From: Actinacidiphila paucisporea
GTDB taxonomy: Bacteria; Actinomycetota; Actinomycetes; Streptomycetales; Streptomycetaceae
Direction: 5' to 3'
Assembly: GCF_900142575.1 (NCBI RefSeq)
Contig: NZ_FRBI01000005.1
Location: forward strand, 248,001-312,000
Length of the DNA stretch: 64,000 nt
Part shown: one piece after another, positions 1 to 8,318 of the stretch
How the letters are laid out: the number at the start of each line of letters is the position of its first letter
Position numbering within the stretch: position 1 is the stretch's first letter
The notes under the pieces: model-generated
What the model was told of the DNA's origin: nothing
Seen by the model: only the letters and a program-made list of their open reading frames with translations
Database searches by the model: none
Translations under genes and position numbers: made by a program

Positions 1-71
1 GCCCCACGGCCACCATCACCGTGGCCTTCCAGGGCCACTACTCCCGCTTCGTGGACATGGCCCAGACCTGA
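1..71 (+). CDS. C-terminal tail of an unidentified protein, cut by the left edge
   Basis: A reading frame is open from position 3 to a TGA at 69-71, giving only 22 residues that end in VDMAQT. Codons have G or C at nearly every third position, like real genes here, and the frame converges on the DinB gene. Too little remains to assign a family. Confidence 0.4.
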   Translation, partial: PTATITVAFQGHYSRFVDMAQT

Positions 72-201
72 CCGCGCGCGTTGTGGATCCCAGATCCCAT
101 GCAGATCCGAGGTGGCGAGGGCGGGTTCGGGGTTTTCCACATCGCGAGAGCACCCTGCCAGGCGGCACTGACAACGAAGCGGGTCCGCCGGGGCCGGCGG
201 G

Positions 202-723
202 TCAGTCGGTCAGGACCAGGTGGAGGTGGCCGTCGATGAGTTCGCGGGCCGCGTCGAGGTGGCCGGTGTGGCAGGCGGTTTCGGTGATGACGTGGAGCAG
301 GATCTCGCGATGGCTGTGCATGTCCTGGTCGCCGAAGAGTTCGGTCGGCCACCACGCGGGGGCGGTGTCCGCGGGCGTGGCGGTGATGATCGCGTCGGCC
401 AGTGACGTCTGGCGGCGGTAGAGGTCCAGTACGGCGGTGGCGGGGGCTTCGGGGTCCACCAGCCAGGCGTTGGGCTCGTCGTCCAGTGCCGCGATGACGG
501 CCGGGTCGCCCGCGAGGACCGCGCCGAACCAGAAGCGCTCGACGTCCAGCGCAAGGTGGCGGACCAGGCCCAGGCAGCTCCAGCCGGACGGCAGGACCGG
601 GCGGCGCAGGTCCGTCTCGTCGAGCCCGTCCAGGATGCCCATTACGTGCTTGCGCTGGCCGGTCAGGCAGTCCAGCAGCGCGGCGATCTCGGGGCCGGGC
701 TGCCCGGCTGTCGGCTCCGTCAT
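202..723 (-). CDS. DinB-fold (DUF664-type) metal-binding protein
   Basis: About 173 residues. The protein has the DinB/mycothiol-S-transferase layout: an N-terminal helix with the opening of a GWSCLGLVRHLALDVERFWF segment carrying the first histidine, and a C-terminal HTGHLDAARELIDG segment carrying the other two. In this family the three histidines bind one divalent metal in a four-helix bundle, and several actinobacterial members act as thiol (mycothiol) transferases. The substrate here is unknown. I start it at the ATG giving MTEPTAGQ; a further 13 residues upstream are open but look non-conserved. It is a single gene, convergent with the left-edge gene. Confidence 0.8.
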   Translation of the reverse strand: MTEPTAGQPGPEIAALLDCLTGQRKHVMGILDGLDETDLRRPVLPSGWSCLGLVRHLALDVERFWFGAVLAGDPAVIAALDDEPNAWLVDPEAPATAVLDLYRRQTSLADAIITATPADTAPAWWPTELFGDQDMHSHREILLHVITETACHTGHLDAARELIDGHLHLVLTD

Positions 724-759
724 GGGCTCACCGTACAAGCCGCTCCCGACCGGAAACCA

Positions 760-794
760 CACCCCCGGAGCCGCGGAACGCGGCTCCGGGGGTG
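760..794 (-). terminator. Perfect 16-bp hairpin, terminator of the GH3 gene
   Basis: The arms 760-775 and 779-794 are exact reverse complements separated by a 3-base loop (GAA). The hairpin lies 22 bases beyond the stop codon of the minus-strand glycoside hydrolase, between it and the DinB gene start. No clear T-run follows, as is usual in this kind of genome. Confidence 0.75.
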
Positions 795-816
795 CCCTTC
801 CCGGGGAGGGGAAGGG

Positions 817-3800
817 TCAGGTGATGGTCCACACGAAGGTCGCGGAACCGGCGGCGCCGTCCGGGTCCTTCGCGGTGACCGTGACGGTGTAGCTGCCGGC
901 CCGGCCCGCCGCGCCGGTGAAGGTGCCGCTCGCGCTGAGCGAGATGCCGGGCGGCAGGCCGGACGCGGTGTAGGAGCGGTGCGCGGCGGCCGGGTCGAAG
1001 GCCCAGTCGACGGCTCGGTGCACCGGGCTGCTCATGCCGTGCGGGTTGGGCACGGACAGCGCGGCGGCGGTGGCGGGCGCCGCGGAGTCCGCGGCGGCCG
1101 CCTTGGGGGCGAGGGCCGCGGCGATGGCGCCGTTGACCGTGGTCGGCACGGTGAGCGTGCCGGTCTGCGGCAGGTTGCGGGAGGAGTCGCCCACCAGGAT
1201 CTGGTAGGTGCCCGCGGCCGTGGTCCAGTTGCTGCTGCCGGTGTTCCAGTAGGCCAGGTCATGGGTGCTGACCGTGAAGGTCAGCGTCTGCGACTGGCCC
1301 GGGTTGAGGGTGACGCGCTGGTAGCCCCGCAGTTGGTGCACCGGCTCCCCGGTGGACGCCGGGTCGCCGACGTAGAGCTGGGCGACGTCCGTGCCGGCCC
1401 GCGACCCGGTGTTGGTCACCGTGACGTGCACCGTGGCACTGCCGCCGCTGAGCGCGCCGACCTGCAGGTTGCTGTAGCCGAAGCTGGTGTAGGACAGGCC
1501 GAAGCCGAAGGGGAAGAGCGGCTCGATGTTCCTGGCGTCGTACCAGCGGTAGCCGACGTTCAGCCCTTCGCTGTACTGCACCTGCCCGTTGGCGCCGGGC
1601 CACTGGGCCGCGGTGTTGGCGGGCACGTCGGCCAGCGACTTCGGGAAGGTCACCGGCAGCTTGCCGGACGGGTTGACGTCGCCGAAGATCAGCGCCGCCA
1701 TGGCCGTGCCGATCTGCTGGCCCGGGTAGAAGCCCTCGAAGACGCCCGCGACCTGGTTCAGCCACGGCATGTTGATGGCCGAGTTGTTGTTGAGCACCAC
1801 GATGGTGTGTGGGTTCGCCGCGGCCACCTGGGCGATCATGTCGTTCTCCTTGACCTGGCTGCCGCCGTTGTTCGGCAGGTCAAGGGTGGTGGTGTCGTGC
1901 TCCTCGTTGCCGTAGTTGTCGCTGGCGTAGACGATCGCGACGTCGGAGGAACGGGCCAGGGTGACGGCCGAGGCCAGATTCGTCGCGTCGTTGTACTGCA
2001 CGGTGGTGCCGGTCCCGGCGACCCGGTTCTGGATGCCGGTGATCGGCCAGACCGTTCCGGAGCTGGTCACGGTGGCGCTGCCGCCGCCGATGGACTGAAC
2101 TCCGGCGCCGCCGTCCCAGCCGATCACCGCGATCGAGTGGGTGGTGGCGGTGGACAGCGGCAGGATGCCGTTGTTCTTGAGCAGGACGGTGCCCTCCTCC
2201 GCGCCCTGGAGGGCGACCTGCACATGCGCGGGAGTGGTCACGGTGGCGTCCCGCGAACCGCTCGGCGCCTTGTCGAACAGCCCGAAGGTGAAGAACTGCG
2301 TGAGCAGCCGGCCGACCATGGTGTTGAGCGTGGTCTGGCTGACCGTGCCGTTGGCGACGGCCTGCGCCAGGAAGTCGGCGAAGAAGTAACCGTTGGGCAT
2401 TTCCACCGTCAGGCCCGCGTTGGCGGACTCCACCGTCGAGTGGGTGCCGCCCCAGTCACTGGTGATGAATCCGCCGAAGTTCGCCTGGCTGTACAGCCCG
2501 GTGTTCATCAGGTCGGGATTTTGGCAGGCGGGAACGTTGTTGACGATGCTGTACGCGCACATCGCCGCGGCCGGCGAGCCTTGCTGCACCGCCGCCTGGA
2601 AAGCGGGCAGATACAGCTCCTGCATGGTCCGCTTGTCGACGATGACCGTGCCCGCCGGGTTCTCGATGTTGTAGACGGCCACATGCTTCATCTCGGCCAT
2701 CACACCCTGGCTCTGGATGCCCTTGATGTCGGCCGTGGCCATCTGCCCGTTGAGGTAGGGGTCCTCGCTGAAGGTCTCGAACGAGCGGCCCCAGCGCGGG
2801 TCGCGGACGATGTTCAGCGTCGGGCCGAGCGCCACCTGCACGCCCTTGCCGGCGAACTCCGCGCCGATCGCGGCGCCGTACTGCTGCTCCAGCGCGTTGT
2901 CGAAGGTCGCCGCGGACGCGTTGGCGGACGGCATCTGGGTGACACCGCCGAGCCCGTCGCCGACGCCGTGCGGGCCGTCCTGCAGACCGATGTTCGGTAT
3001 GCACAGCGACGGGATGCCGGTGATATTGCCGATGTACGGAGAGGAGTTGTTGTTGCCGTGCAGGATCGACACCTTCTGCGCGGTCGTCATCTGCGCCATG
3101 ACCTGCGAGACGCGGGTGGAGACGGGGGCGGTGGACCCGACCCACGGGCAGCTGCCGTCGCCGCCGCCGGGCGGCGGGGTGGTGCTGCCGCCACCGGCGG
3201 TCAGCAGGGTGAACTCCCACAGTGAATAGCCGTACTGGGTCGCGCGGACCGTGCCGTACATCCGCACGTAGCGGCCGCTGGCGTTGAAGGAGAGGTTCTC
3301 CACCCCACCCGGTCCGTTGGCCGTGGAGTAGACGGTGTTCCACGTGGAACCATTGTCCGAGACCTGGATCTGGTACGCCTTCGCGGAGGCGGTCTCCCAG
3401 CTCAACTGGGCGCCGCAGAGAGCCTGCGAGGAGCCGAGGTCGACCTGGACCCACTGCGGGTCGGACGCCGCGCTGGACCAGCGGGTGCCCGCGTTGCCGT
3501 CGAAGGCGGCCGAGGCGGGGGTCCCGGCGTTCTCGGTCGAGGACGCGGTGGCGGGCTTGCCGAGCGCGGCCGTGGTCGTACCGCAGGAGGCGGGCGGGGT
3601 GCCGCCGCTGGAGCCGCCGTAGACCTGGAACTCCCAGAGGGAGTAACCCCACTGGGTACCGCGTGCCGTGCCATACATCCGCACATAGCGGCCGGTGCCG
3701 GTGACGTTCAGGGTCTGGACGCCGCCGGTGCCGGTGGTCGTGGAGTAGATGCCGGTCCAAGTGGAAGCGTTGTCCGACACCTGGATCTGGAAGGACTTGC

Positions 3801-4131
3801 CGTAGGCCGCCTCCCAGTTCAGCACCACCTGGGTGATCGGCTGGCTGGAGCCGAGGTCGACCTGGAGCCACTGCGGATCGGACGCGGCGCTGGACCAGCG
3901 GGTGCCGGTGTTGCCGTCGACCGCCGCGTCGGCGGTGAAGGCGTCCTGCACGGACGAGGCGGTCGCGGTCTTGCCCTGGGAGAGCAGGACCGGCGTGGCG
4001 GCACCGGACGAGGTCGCCACGATCGACAGATAGGCCGAGGCGATCACGACCAGCACGAGCAGGACGATGGCCTGCGGTGACTGTCGGAAACGTTTACGGG
4101 ATATGGAGAGCCCTTGTGGGGTGACCCTCAT
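817..4131 (-). CDS. Secreted GH3-family beta-glycosidase with two F5/8-type (CBM32-like) domains
   Basis: 1104 residues. Residues 20-42 form a hydrophobic export or anchor segment after a basic stretch. Two tandem discoidin/F5-8-type carbohydrate-binding domains follow (about 50-172 and 185-310), each with TRWSSAASDPQW and RYVRMYGT. A GH3 N-domain follows (about 335-600) with the nucleophile Asp at about 559 in ITSDWGG. The GH3 C-domain (about 640-880) carries GNEEHD near 741-746 as the likely acid/base region. A fibronectin-III-like domain and a C-terminal Ig-like (putative He_PIG) domain end it. Family members hydrolyse terminal beta-glucosides, xylosides or related sugars outside the cell; the exact sugar cannot be read. 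It is a single gene whose promoter and operators lie just upstream. A parS-like palindrome sits inside the second binding domain. Confidence 0.93.
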   Translation of the reverse strand: MRVTPQGLSISRKRFRQSPQAIVLLVLVVIASAYLSIVATSSGAATPVLLSQGKTATASSVQDAFTADAAVDGNTGTRWSSAASDPQWLQVDLGSSQPITQVVLNWEAAYGKSFQIQVSDNASTWTGIYSTTTGTGGVQTLNVTGTGRYVRMYGTARGTQWGYSLWEFQVYGGSSGGTPPASCGTTTAALGKPATASSTENAGTPASAAFDGNAGTRWSSAASDPQWVQVDLGSSQALCGAQLSWETASAKAYQIQVSDNGSTWNTVYSTANGPGGVENLSFNASGRYVRMYGTVRATQYGYSLWEFTLLTAGGGSTTPPPGGGDGSCPWVGSTAPVSTRVSQVMAQMTTAQKVSILHGNNNSSPYIGNITGIPSLCIPNIGLQDGPHGVGDGLGGVTQMPSANASAATFDNALEQQYGAAIGAEFAGKGVQVALGPTLNIVRDPRWGRSFETFSEDPYLNGQMATADIKGIQSQGVMAEMKHVAVYNIENPAGTVIVDKRTMQELYLPAFQAAVQQGSPAAAMCAYSIVNNVPACQNPDLMNTGLYSQANFGGFITSDWGGTHSTVESANAGLTVEMPNGYFFADFLAQAVANGTVSQTTLNTMVGRLLTQFFTFGLFDKAPSGSRDATVTTPAHVQVALQGAEEGTVLLKNNGILPLSTATTHSIAVIGWDGGAGVQSIGGGSATVTSSGTVWPITGIQNRVAGTGTTVQYNDATNLASAVTLARSSDVAIVYASDNYGNEEHDTTTLDLPNNGGSQVKENDMIAQVAAANPHTIVVLNNNSAINMPWLNQVAGVFEGFYPGQQIGTAMAALIFGDVNPSGKLPVTFPKSLADVPANTAAQWPGANGQVQYSEGLNVGYRWYDARNIEPLFPFGFGLSYTSFGYSNLQVGALSGGSATVHVTVTNTGSRAGTDVAQLYVGDPASTGEPVHQLRGYQRVTLNPGQSQTLTFTVSTHDLAYWNTGSSNWTTAAGTYQILVGDSSRNLPQTGTLTVPTTVNGAIAAALAPKAAAADSAAPATAAALSVPNPHGMSSPVHRAVDWAFDPAAAHRSYTASGLPPGISLSASGTFTGAAGRAGSYTVTVTAKDPDGAAGSATFVWTIT
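3337..3350. promoter_or_regulatory. parS-like palindrome GTTCCACGTGGAAC inside the GH3 gene
   Basis: A perfect 14-bp palindrome that differs from the Streptomyces ParB site GTTTCACGTGAAAC at two symmetrical positions. It lies in coding sequence for the second F5/8-type domain. Read with the other three related sites in this window it is a candidate weak ParB-binding site; alone it could be chance. Confidence 0.4.
4086..4097. promoter_or_regulatory. LacI-operator-like palindrome within the first codons of the GH3 gene
   Basis: GGAAACGTTTAC surrounds an AAACGTTT core typical of LacI/CcpA-family half-sites. It is also simply the codons for Arg-Lys-Arg-Phe near residues 12-15, so its role is uncertain. 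Confidence 0.25.
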
Positions 4132-4200
4132 GTGTCTGCTCCTACGTGTCGGAATGCAACTGCGTGAGTGGGGGGTGGTAGGAGGAACCGCCAGCGGGCT

Positions 4201-4212
4201 GAGAGCGCTCTC
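4201..4212. promoter_or_regulatory. LacI-family operator GAGAGCGCTCTC at the GH3 transcription start
   Basis: A perfect 12-bp palindrome around the AGCGCT core used by CebR/MalR-type LacI regulators of Streptomyces. It sits about 13 bases downstream of the -10 element of the minus-strand promoter at 4225-4253, so a bound repressor would cover the start of transcription. Confidence 0.65.
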
Positions 4213-4224
4213 TGGCAGAGGTGA

Positions 4225-4253
4225 TATCTACGCCCGGCCCCAGGGGGTGTCAA
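4225..4253 (-). promoter_or_regulatory. Vegetative-type promoter of the GH3 gene
   Basis: Read on the minus strand: TTGACA (4253-4248), exactly 17 bases, then TAGATA (4230-4225). This is close to the consensus for the main sigma factor (HrdB) and unusually good for this genome. The GH3 start codon is about 94 bases downstream. Confidence 0.75.
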
Positions 4254-4307
4254 CCTTTCTGACACGTAGCGGGCGGTGAAAACGCTTGCCTTGACGACGA
4301 GTTGACC

Positions 4308-4321
4308 TGGGAGCGCTCCCG
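4308..4321. promoter_or_regulatory. CebR-box-like operator TGGGAGCGCTCCCG
   Basis: Matches 13 of 14 positions of the CebR box TGGGAGCGCTCCCA known from Streptomyces cellulose/cellobiose genes. It lies 55 bases upstream of the GH3 -35 element and 39 bases before the divergent methyltransferase start. It could act as an auxiliary operator for the glycosidase gene. Confidence 0.6.
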
Positions 4322-4359
4322 TCCCGCACGTCCGCCCGTCCGGATGGGAGCCTGGGGGG

Positions 4360-5256
4360 ATGGACGAGGACAGGCAGGCGGACCGGCGCCAGGACGGGGA
4401 ACCGGCCCGGATCGCGGTCGAGCTGGAGGGCGTCCCCGAGACGCTGCTGTGGAATCTCTACCAGCGGTCGGTGGAGGCCGCTCGCCCCGGCAAGCGGGTG
4501 CTCGATGACCCGCGGGCGGTCGAGCTGGTCGGGCGGATCGACTACCCCTTCGAGCGCTTCGCCGCCGACGGCATGGCCCAGTGGCACGCGCTGCGGGTCG
4601 CCTGCCTCGACGGGGAGGTGCGGCGCTTCCTCGCCGACCATCCGGGCGGCACGGTGGTGGCGCTCGGCGAGGGCCTGGAGACGCAGTTCTGGCGGGTGGA
4701 CGACGGGCGGGTGCACTGGCTGACGGTGGACCTGGCCGAGACGGTGGCCGTACGCGAGAAGCTGCTGCCCGACGACCCGCCGCGGCGCCGAACGGTCGCC
4801 TGCTCGGCGCTCGACCTGCGCTGGATGGACGAGGTCGATGGCGGAACGCCGCCGCAGGACGTGCTGGTGACCGCGCAGGGCCTGCTGATGTACCTGCCGC
4901 CCCGCGACGTCAAGCGGCTGATCGCCGCCTGCGCGGAGCGCTTCCCCGGCGGTTCGTTCCTCTTCGACGCGCTGCCGCGGGGGATGGTGGCCCGCAACCA
5001 GGCCGGCGCTGTGGAGACCGCCGGCGGCTACCGCGCCCCCCGCTGGCAGTGGGGCATGGACACCAAGGAGTATCCGAAGGTGGCCACTGCCTCACCGCGG
5101 ATCGCCGATGTTCGCAGCCTGCCGCTGCCCCGCGGCCGCGGCCTCTACGCGATCGCTCCGATCTCCCACCTGCTGCCCGGAGTGCGGTCGATGCGGATGT
5201 CGATCGTGTCGGTACGCTTCGGGGCCGCCGACTACCGTGAGGACGCGCGGGCCTGA
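4360..5256 (+). CDS. Class I SAM-dependent methyltransferase, LCM/PPM (COG3315) family
   Basis: 298 residues. It resembles the leucine-carboxyl-methyltransferase-like O-methyltransferases frequent in actinomycetes. It has the R-H-N-terminal helical part, a VVALGEGLETQFWRVDD motif in place of the SAM-binding loop, a VDLAE acidic segment, and QGLLMYL, typical of the family. These enzymes methylate carboxyl or hydroxyl groups in small molecules; the acceptor here is unknown. It is divergent from the GH3 gene and shares its upstream region, so the CebR-like box could affect both, but the functions are not obviously linked. It is followed after 40 bases by the serine hydrolase gene on the same strand, possibly one transcript. 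Confidence 0.8.
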   Translation: MDEDRQADRRQDGEPARIAVELEGVPETLLWNLYQRSVEAARPGKRVLDDPRAVELVGRIDYPFERFAADGMAQWHALRVACLDGEVRRFLADHPGGTVVALGEGLETQFWRVDDGRVHWLTVDLAETVAVREKLLPDDPPRRRTVACSALDLRWMDEVDGGTPPQDVLVTAQGLLMYLPPRDVKRLIAACAERFPGGSFLFDALPRGMVARNQAGAVETAGGYRAPRWQWGMDTKEYPKVATASPRIADVRSLPLPRGRGLYAIAPISHLLPGVRSMRMSIVSVRFGAADYREDARA

Positions 5257-5296
5257 CGCCCGCTCGGCCAGCGACGGCGGAAGGACGTGACAGCGG

Positions 5297-6733
5297 GTGA
5301 CCGTGAACGGCGGATGGGGAAGCGGCGCGGACGGCGGCGAGGAGCTGCTGCCCGCCACCCGGCGGGCCCTGCTGCACCGGGTGGCGGTGGGACAGCGCGA
5401 CGGGCGCACTCCCTCGCTGGTCGGGGCGGTCGTGCGGGACGGGGCGATGGTGTGGTGCGGCTCCCGCAGCATGATCGAGGGCCACGCCCCTGACGCCGAC
5501 ACCCAATACCGCATCGGCTCGATCACCAAGTCCCTGGTCGCGGTGCTGGTGATGCGGTTGCGGGACGAAGGGCTGCTGGAGCTGACCGACCCGCTGAGCC
5601 GCCATCTGCCGGAGACGGCGGTGGAAGCGGGCGCCGGCGGGCTGGATGCGGCGGGGTTGAGTGCGGCCGGGCGGCTGACGGTGGGCCAGCTGCTCAGCCA
5701 CACCTCGGGCCTCGCCTCCGAGACCCCGGGGCCCTGGTGGGAGCGCACCCCGGGGTCCCTGCGTCCCGAACTGGCGGATGTGCTCGGCACCGAGCCGATC
5801 AAGCATCCGGCGGGGCGCCGCTACCACTACTCCAACCCCGGGTTCGCCCTGCTCGGCGCCCTGGTGGAGCAGGTGCGCGGGGTGCCGTGGGCCGAGGCGC
5901 TACAGGCCGAGGTGCTCGATCCCCTGGGCATGGCGCGCACGACGTTGCTGCCGCAGGCGCCCGCTGCTGGCGGCTTCGCCGTCCACCCGTGGGCGGATGT
6001 GATGCGGCCCGAGACCGTACAGGAGACCGGGCGGATGGCGCCGGCCGGGCAGTTGTGGTCGACGGCCGGTGATCTGGCGCGCTGGGCGGCGTTCCTGATG
6101 GCGGGGCGGGAGGGGGTGCTGAGCACGGCGACGCTGGAGGAGATGCGGCAACCGGCCGTGCCTCCCGAGGCCGCCGACATGGACGGCGGTTACGGGCTCG
6201 GCATTCAGCTGAGTCGCCGCGGCGGCCGCCTGCTGGCCGGTCACACCGGCTCGATGCCCGGCTTTCTGGCGACGGTCTGGGTGAGCGTCGAGGACGGTGT
6301 CGGCGCGGTCGCGCTGGCCAACGCGACTTCGGGGCCGCAGATCGGCACCATCGCCACCGACCTGCTGGCGATCACCCTCGACGCCGAGCCGAGCCTGCCC
6401 GCCGCCTGGCGTCCCGCCGACGCGCTCGCTCCGGATCTGCTGGAGCTGGCGGGCCCCTGGTACTGGGGCACCCAGGGCTTCGCGCTGCGGATCGACGCCG
6501 ATGGCGGGCCGAGCCTCGCGCCGCTGACCGGCCAGGGCCGCGCCACGCGGTTCCACGTGGAACATGACGGGACCTGGACCGGTCGCGAGGGCTATTACGC
6601 GGGCGAGACGCTGCGGGTGATGCGCACGGCGGACGGCTCGGTCAGCCATCTCGACCTCGGGTCATTCGTCTTCACGCGCGAGCCCTACGATCCGTCGGCT
6701 CCGCTGCCCGGCGGCTTTCCCGGCTGGCACTGA
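5297..6733 (+). CDS. Class C beta-lactamase/PBP4-like serine hydrolase
   Basis: 478 residues from a GTG start preceded by purine-rich sequence. The three catalytic motifs of the family are visible: SxxK as S75-I-T-K78, YxN as Y178-S-N180, and HTG at 316-318. No signal peptide is seen, so it is probably cytoplasmic. Members include esterases and D-aminopeptidases as well as lactamases, and activity cannot be told from sequence. A C-terminal beta-barrel-like domain follows the hydrolase domain. Its end overlaps the convergent MFS gene by 62 bases. The FHVEH codons at about 6550 contain a parS-like palindrome. Confidence 0.88.
   Translation: MTVNGGWGSGADGGEELLPATRRALLHRVAVGQRDGRTPSLVGAVVRDGAMVWCGSRSMIEGHAPDADTQYRIGSITKSLVAVLVMRLRDEGLLELTDPLSRHLPETAVEAGAGGLDAAGLSAAGRLTVGQLLSHTSGLASETPGPWWERTPGSLRPELADVLGTEPIKHPAGRRYHYSNPGFALLGALVEQVRGVPWAEALQAEVLDPLGMARTTLLPQAPAAGGFAVHPWADVMRPETVQETGRMAPAGQLWSTAGDLARWAAFLMAGREGVLSTATLEEMRQPAVPPEAADMDGGYGLGIQLSRRGGRLLAGHTGSMPGFLATVWVSVEDGVGAVALANATSGPQIGTIATDLLAITLDAEPSLPAAWRPADALAPDLLELAGPWYWGTQGFALRIDADGGPSLAPLTGQGRATRFHVEHDGTWTGREGYYAGETLRVMRTADGSVSHLDLGSFVFTREPYDPSAPLPGGFPGWH
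6550..6563. promoter_or_regulatory. parS-like palindrome GTTCCACGTGGAAC inside the serine hydrolase gene
   Basis: Identical to the site at 3337-3350, a symmetrical two-base variant of the ParB site. It encodes Phe-His-Val-Glu in the serine hydrolase. Two identical 14-bp palindromes 3.2 kb apart suggest they are not accidental. Confidence 0.45.
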
Positions 6734-8219
6734 CCTCGCCGGAGGCGGCTGCCGGCATCCCCGCCGCGCCGGCGCCGCCGCTCGCGGGCACCCTGAGCAG
6801 CAAGGACGCGGCCACAGTCGCCACCGCCAGCAGGCCGGCGGCGACCAGGAAGGCCAGGTGGTAGCCGCCGGTCAAAGCTGCGGCCTGCGAGTGGCCCGCG
6901 GCGGTCAGATGGTCGGTGCGGGCGCTGGCCAGCGCGGCGAGCACCGCCAGGCCCAGCGCGGCGCCGATCTGCTGGGCGGTGTTGAAGACGCCCGAGATCA
7001 GACCGGAGTCGGCGGGCGTGGCGTCGGACATGCCAAGTGTCATCAGGGCCGGCATCGCGAGGCCGAAAGCGGTCCCGAAGACCAGCGTCGCCGGGAGGAC
7101 GTCCGTGACGTACGAGGCGTGCACCGCGGGCACCCGGGCCAGCAGCAGGAAGCCGCCTGCGAACAGCGCGAGGCTGGGTAGCAGCACCGCCCGCTCGCCG
7201 AAGCGGGAGCCCAGCCTGGCCGACAGCGCGAGCGACATCACGCCGATGACGAGCCCGGTGGGCGCGATGGCCAGGCCGATCCGCAGCGGGTCGTAACCCA
7301 GCACGCGCTGGAGGTAGAGGGTGACCATGAACTGGAAGCCGAAGCCACCGGCCACCATCAGGGCCTGCACGATGTTGGCGCCGGTCACCAGCCGTGAGCG
7401 GAAGAGTCGCAGCGGCATCAGCGGCTGTGCCGCCTTGGCCTGCCGGAGCAGGAAGCCGGCCAGCAGCACGAGCGAGACCGCGGCGAGAACGAGGGTGGAC
7501 GCCGACGTCCAGCCGTGGTCGGCGGTGCCGACGATCGTGTAGACGCCCAGCATCAAAGCGGCGGTGACCAGCAGCGCGCCGGGTGCATCGGCGCCGCGCA
7601 CAGGGCTGCCCGACCCGGCGACGGACCCGTCGACGGATCGGGGGATCGGCCGGTCGTCCGGCAGCAGGCGCAGGCTGAGTACGGCGGCGGCCGCGCCGAT
7701 CGGCAGGTTGACGAAGAAGATCCAGTGCCAGTTGACGGCCTGGGTGAGGACGCCGCCGGCCAGCAGCCCGAGCACACCGCCCGCCGACTGGACGAAGCTG
7801 TAGACGCCCATGGCCCGTCCGCGCCCGCTCGGCTCGGGATAGAGGGCGATCACCATGCCCAGGCTGACCGCGGAGACCATCGCTCCGGCGGCGCCCTGCA
7901 CGAAGCGGGCGGTGATCAGCAGGCCTGCGGAGTCGGCGAAGCCGCAGGCCAGCGAGGCGGCGGTGAAGGCCGCCAGCCCGCCGACCAGGATGCGGCGGCG
8001 TCCGATGAGGTCGCCGATCCTGCCGGACAGCAGCAGCAGACCGCCGAAGGCGATGAGGTAGGCGTTCACCACCCAGGCCAGCGCGGACTGGGAGAAGCCC
8101 AGGTCGCGTTGGATGGACGGCAGCGCGACGGTCACGATCGTGCCGTCCAGGATGATCATCAGGGTGCCCGCGCTGAGTACGGCGAGGGCGGCGGCGCGGG
8201 AACGGGAAGACAGCGGCAT
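6672..8219 (-). CDS. MFS drug:proton antiporter, DHA2 (14-helix) family
   Basis: 515 residues with about 14 hydrophobic segments. The motif LDGTIVTVALP in the first helix and GRIGDLIGRRR after the second are signatures of the EmrB/QacA (DHA2) drug exporters of the cell membrane. The C-terminus is a basic, hydrophilic tail that overlaps the convergent serine hydrolase gene by 62 bases. The MarR-family gene lies directly upstream on the same strand. The region between them contains a half-site shared with the marR promoter, so this pump is probably repressed by that regulator and induced by its substrate. Confidence 0.9.
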   Translation of the reverse strand: MPLSSRSRAAALAVLSAGTLMIILDGTIVTVALPSIQRDLGFSQSALAWVVNAYLIAFGGLLLLSGRIGDLIGRRRILVGGLAAFTAASLACGFADSAGLLITARFVQGAAGAMVSAVSLGMVIALYPEPSGRGRAMGVYSFVQSAGGVLGLLAGGVLTQAVNWHWIFFVNLPIGAAAAVLSLRLLPDDRPIPRSVDGSVAGSGSPVRGADAPGALLVTAALMLGVYTIVGTADHGWTSASTLVLAAVSLVLLAGFLLRQAKAAQPLMPLRLFRSRLVTGANIVQALMVAGGFGFQFMVTLYLQRVLGYDPLRIGLAIAPTGLVIGVMSLALSARLGSRFGERAVLLPSLALFAGGFLLLARVPAVHASYVTDVLPATLVFGTAFGLAMPALMTLGMSDATPADSGLISGVFNTAQQIGAALGLAVLAALASARTDHLTAAGHSQAAALTGGYHLAFLVAAGLLAVATVAASLLLRVPASGGAGAAGMPAAASGEVSASRESRRAAEPTDRRARA

Positions 8220-8254
8220 GAGGTCGCCTCCTGGCGGATGGATTGCCAGGACTG

Positions 8255-8268
8255 ACCGTAGCAGAAGG
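8255..8268. promoter_or_regulatory. Possible MarR half-operator upstream of the MFS gene
   Basis: ACCGTAGCAGAAGG closely matches each arm of the inverted repeat at 8869-8901 (CCGTAGCAGACCT on one strand). It lies 36-49 bases upstream of the transporter start codon. Confidence 0.45.
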
Positions 8269-8318
8269 TTTTGTTGGAGACTATCTATTACGGGCTTACA
8301 TACTTGCTTCCATGCCGC

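Noticed and set aside
183..198. CCGCCGGGGCCGGCGG hairpin as a terminator
   Set aside because: The loop would be only two bases; probably just a GC-rich palindrome.
556..3225. Long plus-strand open frame of 889 codons opposite the GH3 gene
   Set aside because: It is the antisense of a clear GH3 gene; very Gly/Arg/Val-rich without domains, as expected for antisense frames in high-GC DNA.
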